A stretch of DNA of 64,000 nucleotides, taken from Streptomyces sp. YS415. GTDB lineage: Bacteria; Actinomycetota; Actinomycetes; Streptomycetales; Streptomycetaceae. The stretch lies in the NCBI RefSeq assembly GCF_023544665.1, contig NZ_JAMJFL010000015.1, positions 124,001-188,000 of the forward strand, in the 5' to 3' direction. The notes under the pieces are model-generated. The model made no database searches and had not been told where the DNA came from. It saw only the letters and a program-made list of their open reading frames with translations. The translations under genes were made by a program, and so were the position numbers. Below are positions 59,816 through 64,000 of this stretch, piece after piece. Positions within the stretch are counted from its first letter, which is position 1, and every line of letters begins with the position of its first letter.

Positions 59816-59886
59816 CGCCCAGGGACGGACGACCAAGGCCGCCGCGGGGCTCCGGGGCCGACAGGATCCATGGGGAGGTCTCATGC

Positions 59887-59924
59887 CGAAGGGCCGGGCA
59901 CCCGAACGGTGACCCGGCCCTTCG
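59887..59924 (-). terminator. Terminator of secA
   Basis: CGAAGGGCCGGG (59887-59898) pairs with CCCGGCCCTTCG (59913-59924), with an inner CACC/GGTG pair, about 35 nt after the secA stop. Confidence 0.85.
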
Positions 59925-59958
59925 CGGCCGCTGAGACGCCCTCACGGGCGCTGCGAAA

Positions 59959-62805
<2,847 letters not shown>

Positions 62806-63072
62806 GGGGGTTGGTCTCCTTGCCGGTCGGGCCTGGGACGGTCGGTTTCCATTTGACTTGACTGAGCAACGGCCATCGTATGCGAGGACCCCGCCACGCC
62901 GGGAGGCCTGCCGAGACGGCGACCGCCCGCCGCTGCACATCTCTTCGGAAGGGACAACGGACGGGCGCCGCGGATGGTGCCGTGCGGTGCGGCGAATTAC
63001 GCGAATTGTGATCGGCCGCTCACGCACGGCACATACTTGGCGTCCGCGGCCGCGCGCGAGCAGAATCGCCCG
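62806..63072. other. Divergent intergenic region between secA and the GNAT gene
   Basis: The 267-bp gap contains the secA ribosome site and a possible minus-strand -10 (TACGAT) near 62880, without a matching -35. It is AT-richer around 62990-63010. No gene seen. Confidence 0.4.
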
Positions 63073-63645
63073 ATGGACCCCGTGACGCTGACCACCGACC
63101 GCCTCCTGCTGCGCACGGTCGGCCCGTACGACACCGACGCCGTGTACCGCGCCGTCCAGGACCCCGACATCCAGCGCTGGACCACCATCCCCTCGCCCTA
63201 CCTCCCCGAGCACGCCAGAAGCTTCACCGAACAACTGGCCCCCGACGGCTGGGCGGACGGCAGCATGTTCACCTTCGGCGCCTTCCTCCGCGACGGGGAG
63301 GACCTGGCGGGCATGCTCGGCCTGACGATGCGCGCCCTGGGGGTGGCCGAGATCGGCTTCTGGACTGCGAAGGAGCACCGTGGCAAGGGCTACACCTGCG
63401 AGGCGGTCCTGGCGGCCGCCCGCTGGTCCTTCACCGCGGCCTGCGTCGACCGCGTGGAGTGGCGGGCCGAGGTCGGCAACACGGCCTCCCGCGCGGTGGC
63501 GGAACGAACCGGCTTCACTATCGAGGGCACCCTGCGCTCCGCGATCAACAACAAGGGCGTACGACGGGACTGCTGGGTCGGCTCGCTCCTCCCGTCGGAC
63601 CTGGGCCTGGCGTCCACGGCGCCGTACGTGCCGTCGAGGAGCTGA
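63073..63645 (+). CDS. GNAT-family acetyltransferase (RimJ/RimL-like)
   Basis: The 190-residue GCN5-related N-acetyltransferase starts MDPVTLTTDRLLLRTVGPYDTDAVYRAVQDPDIQRWT, the N-terminus of the RimJ/RimL group. The acetyl-CoA loop lies in EIGFWTAKEHRGKGYTCEAVLAAARWSF, followed by VEWRAEVGNTASRAVAERTGFTIEGTLR. Substrate is probably a protein N-terminus or a small molecule; not readable. The ATG at 63073 is the likely start. Confidence 0.88.
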   Translation: MDPVTLTTDRLLLRTVGPYDTDAVYRAVQDPDIQRWTTIPSPYLPEHARSFTEQLAPDGWADGSMFTFGAFLRDGEDLAGMLGLTMRALGVAEIGFWTAKEHRGKGYTCEAVLAAARWSFTAACVDRVEWRAEVGNTASRAVAERTGFTIEGTLRSAINNKGVRRDCWVGSLLPSDLGLASTAPYVPSRS

Positions 63646-63697
63646 GAAACCCGCTGCTCATCGCCCACTGTCAGTGCCACCCCCTATCGTGCGGACC

Positions 63698-64000
63698 ATG
63701 ACGACCCCGCGCCCCAGCACCGAGCTCTCGGCAGACGAGGCCCGCCGCATCGCCCTGCGCGCTCAGGGCCTGCTCGGCACCCCCGACCGCAGATCCGGCG
63801 TCCGCGGTGTCCTGCGTCATCTGGGCGCGGTCCAGCTCGACACCATCTCGGTGCTGGCCCGCTCCCACGAGCTCATCCCGTACGCCCGCCTGGGCGCGGT
63901 GGGCCGCAAGACCGTCGAGGACGCCTACTGGAAGGACACGCACGCCTTCGAGTACTGGTCGCACGCCGCCTGCATCCTGCCGGTGGAGGAGTGGCCGCAC
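63698..64000 (+). CDS. Winged-helix YcaQ/AlkZ-like DNA glycosylase family protein (5' part, cut by window)
   Basis: Only the first 101 codons are present. They read MTTPRPSTELSADEARRIALRAQGLLG...GVRGVLRHLGAVQLDTISVLARSHELIPYARLG...YWKDTHAFEYWSHAACILP, matching the winged-helix (HTH_42) family related to the crosslink-repair DNA glycosylases YcaQ and AlkZ. The family's catalytic QxD motif appears as QLD in AVQLDTI. The role is probably repair of alkylated or crosslinked DNA, if activity is kept. The gene continues past position 64000. Confidence 0.82.
   Translation, partial: MTTPRPSTELSADEARRIALRAQGLLGTPDRRSGVRGVLRHLGAVQLDTISVLARSHELIPYARLGAVGRKTVEDAYWKDTHAFEYWSHAACILPVEEWPH

Overview
The window is high-GC DNA from the chromosome of a Streptomyces, or a very close actinomycete. 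GC is roughly 72%, codons end in G or C, starts are often GTG, and Streptomyces-specific genes sit in a conserved order: murA, HU, sigU-rsuA, nnaR-narK, matAB, smpB-ssrA, ftsEX, prfB, pkaA-pkaB, the 180-kDa NAD glutamate dehydrogenase and secA. From memory this is the order of the SCO2949 to about SCO3007 region of S. coelicolor. No alignment was run and I do not name a species. I found no tRNA, rRNA, insertion sequence, prophage or CRISPR.

Left part (1-12.4 kb): murA (+) faces hupA, a malic enzyme, helD and the rsuA/sigU anti-sigma/sigma pair (all -). A CGNR regulator and a DUF1772 membrane protein diverge. Then come the nitrate regulator nnaR and transporter narK, with a candidate GlnR box upstream of narK.

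12.4-20.7 kb: a four-gene, translationally coupled operon (15789 to 12895, -) encodes a putative type VII-secreted protein, a WXG100-like partner and two unknown proteins. It is the best candidate here for an undescribed system. It is followed by matA, matB and an acyltransferase-3 gene, a surface-glycan operon.

20.8-34.1 kb: a LysR/MFS divergent pair, a secreted esterase, then the conserved block ssrA (tmRNA), smpB, S41 protease, ftsX and ftsE. After it come a tiny zinc-ribbon membrane protein, a sortase-type surface protein with Gly-Asn repeats, prfB, a 0.35-kb imperfect tandem-repeat array, and two tandem Ser/Thr kinases, pkaB and pkaA.

34.1-45.8 kb (+): a large FHA-FtsK/SpoIIIE ATPase diverges from pkaA. 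Next is a sugar ABC importer lacking its own ATPase, whose first permease carries an inserted Ig-like domain. A GT2-TagF-like glycan enzyme and polytopic membrane proteins follow.

45.8-52.1 kb: the ohr/ohrR peroxide pair with a clear operator, another GT-C-like membrane enzyme, galE, a TetR regulator with repeated operator-like sites, and a Wzm/Wzt (TagGH)-type polysaccharide exporter. Together with the 42-46 kb genes this looks like a cell-surface glycan assembly neighbourhood.

52.1-64 kb: NAD-dependent glutamate dehydrogenase, a HAD phosphatase, a DUF6912 protein, an Rv3235-like protein with a partial downstream duplication, secA, a GNAT acetyltransferase and the start of a YcaQ/AlkZ-like winged-helix protein cut by the window end. 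Convergent gene pairs are usually separated by perfect GC-rich hairpins.
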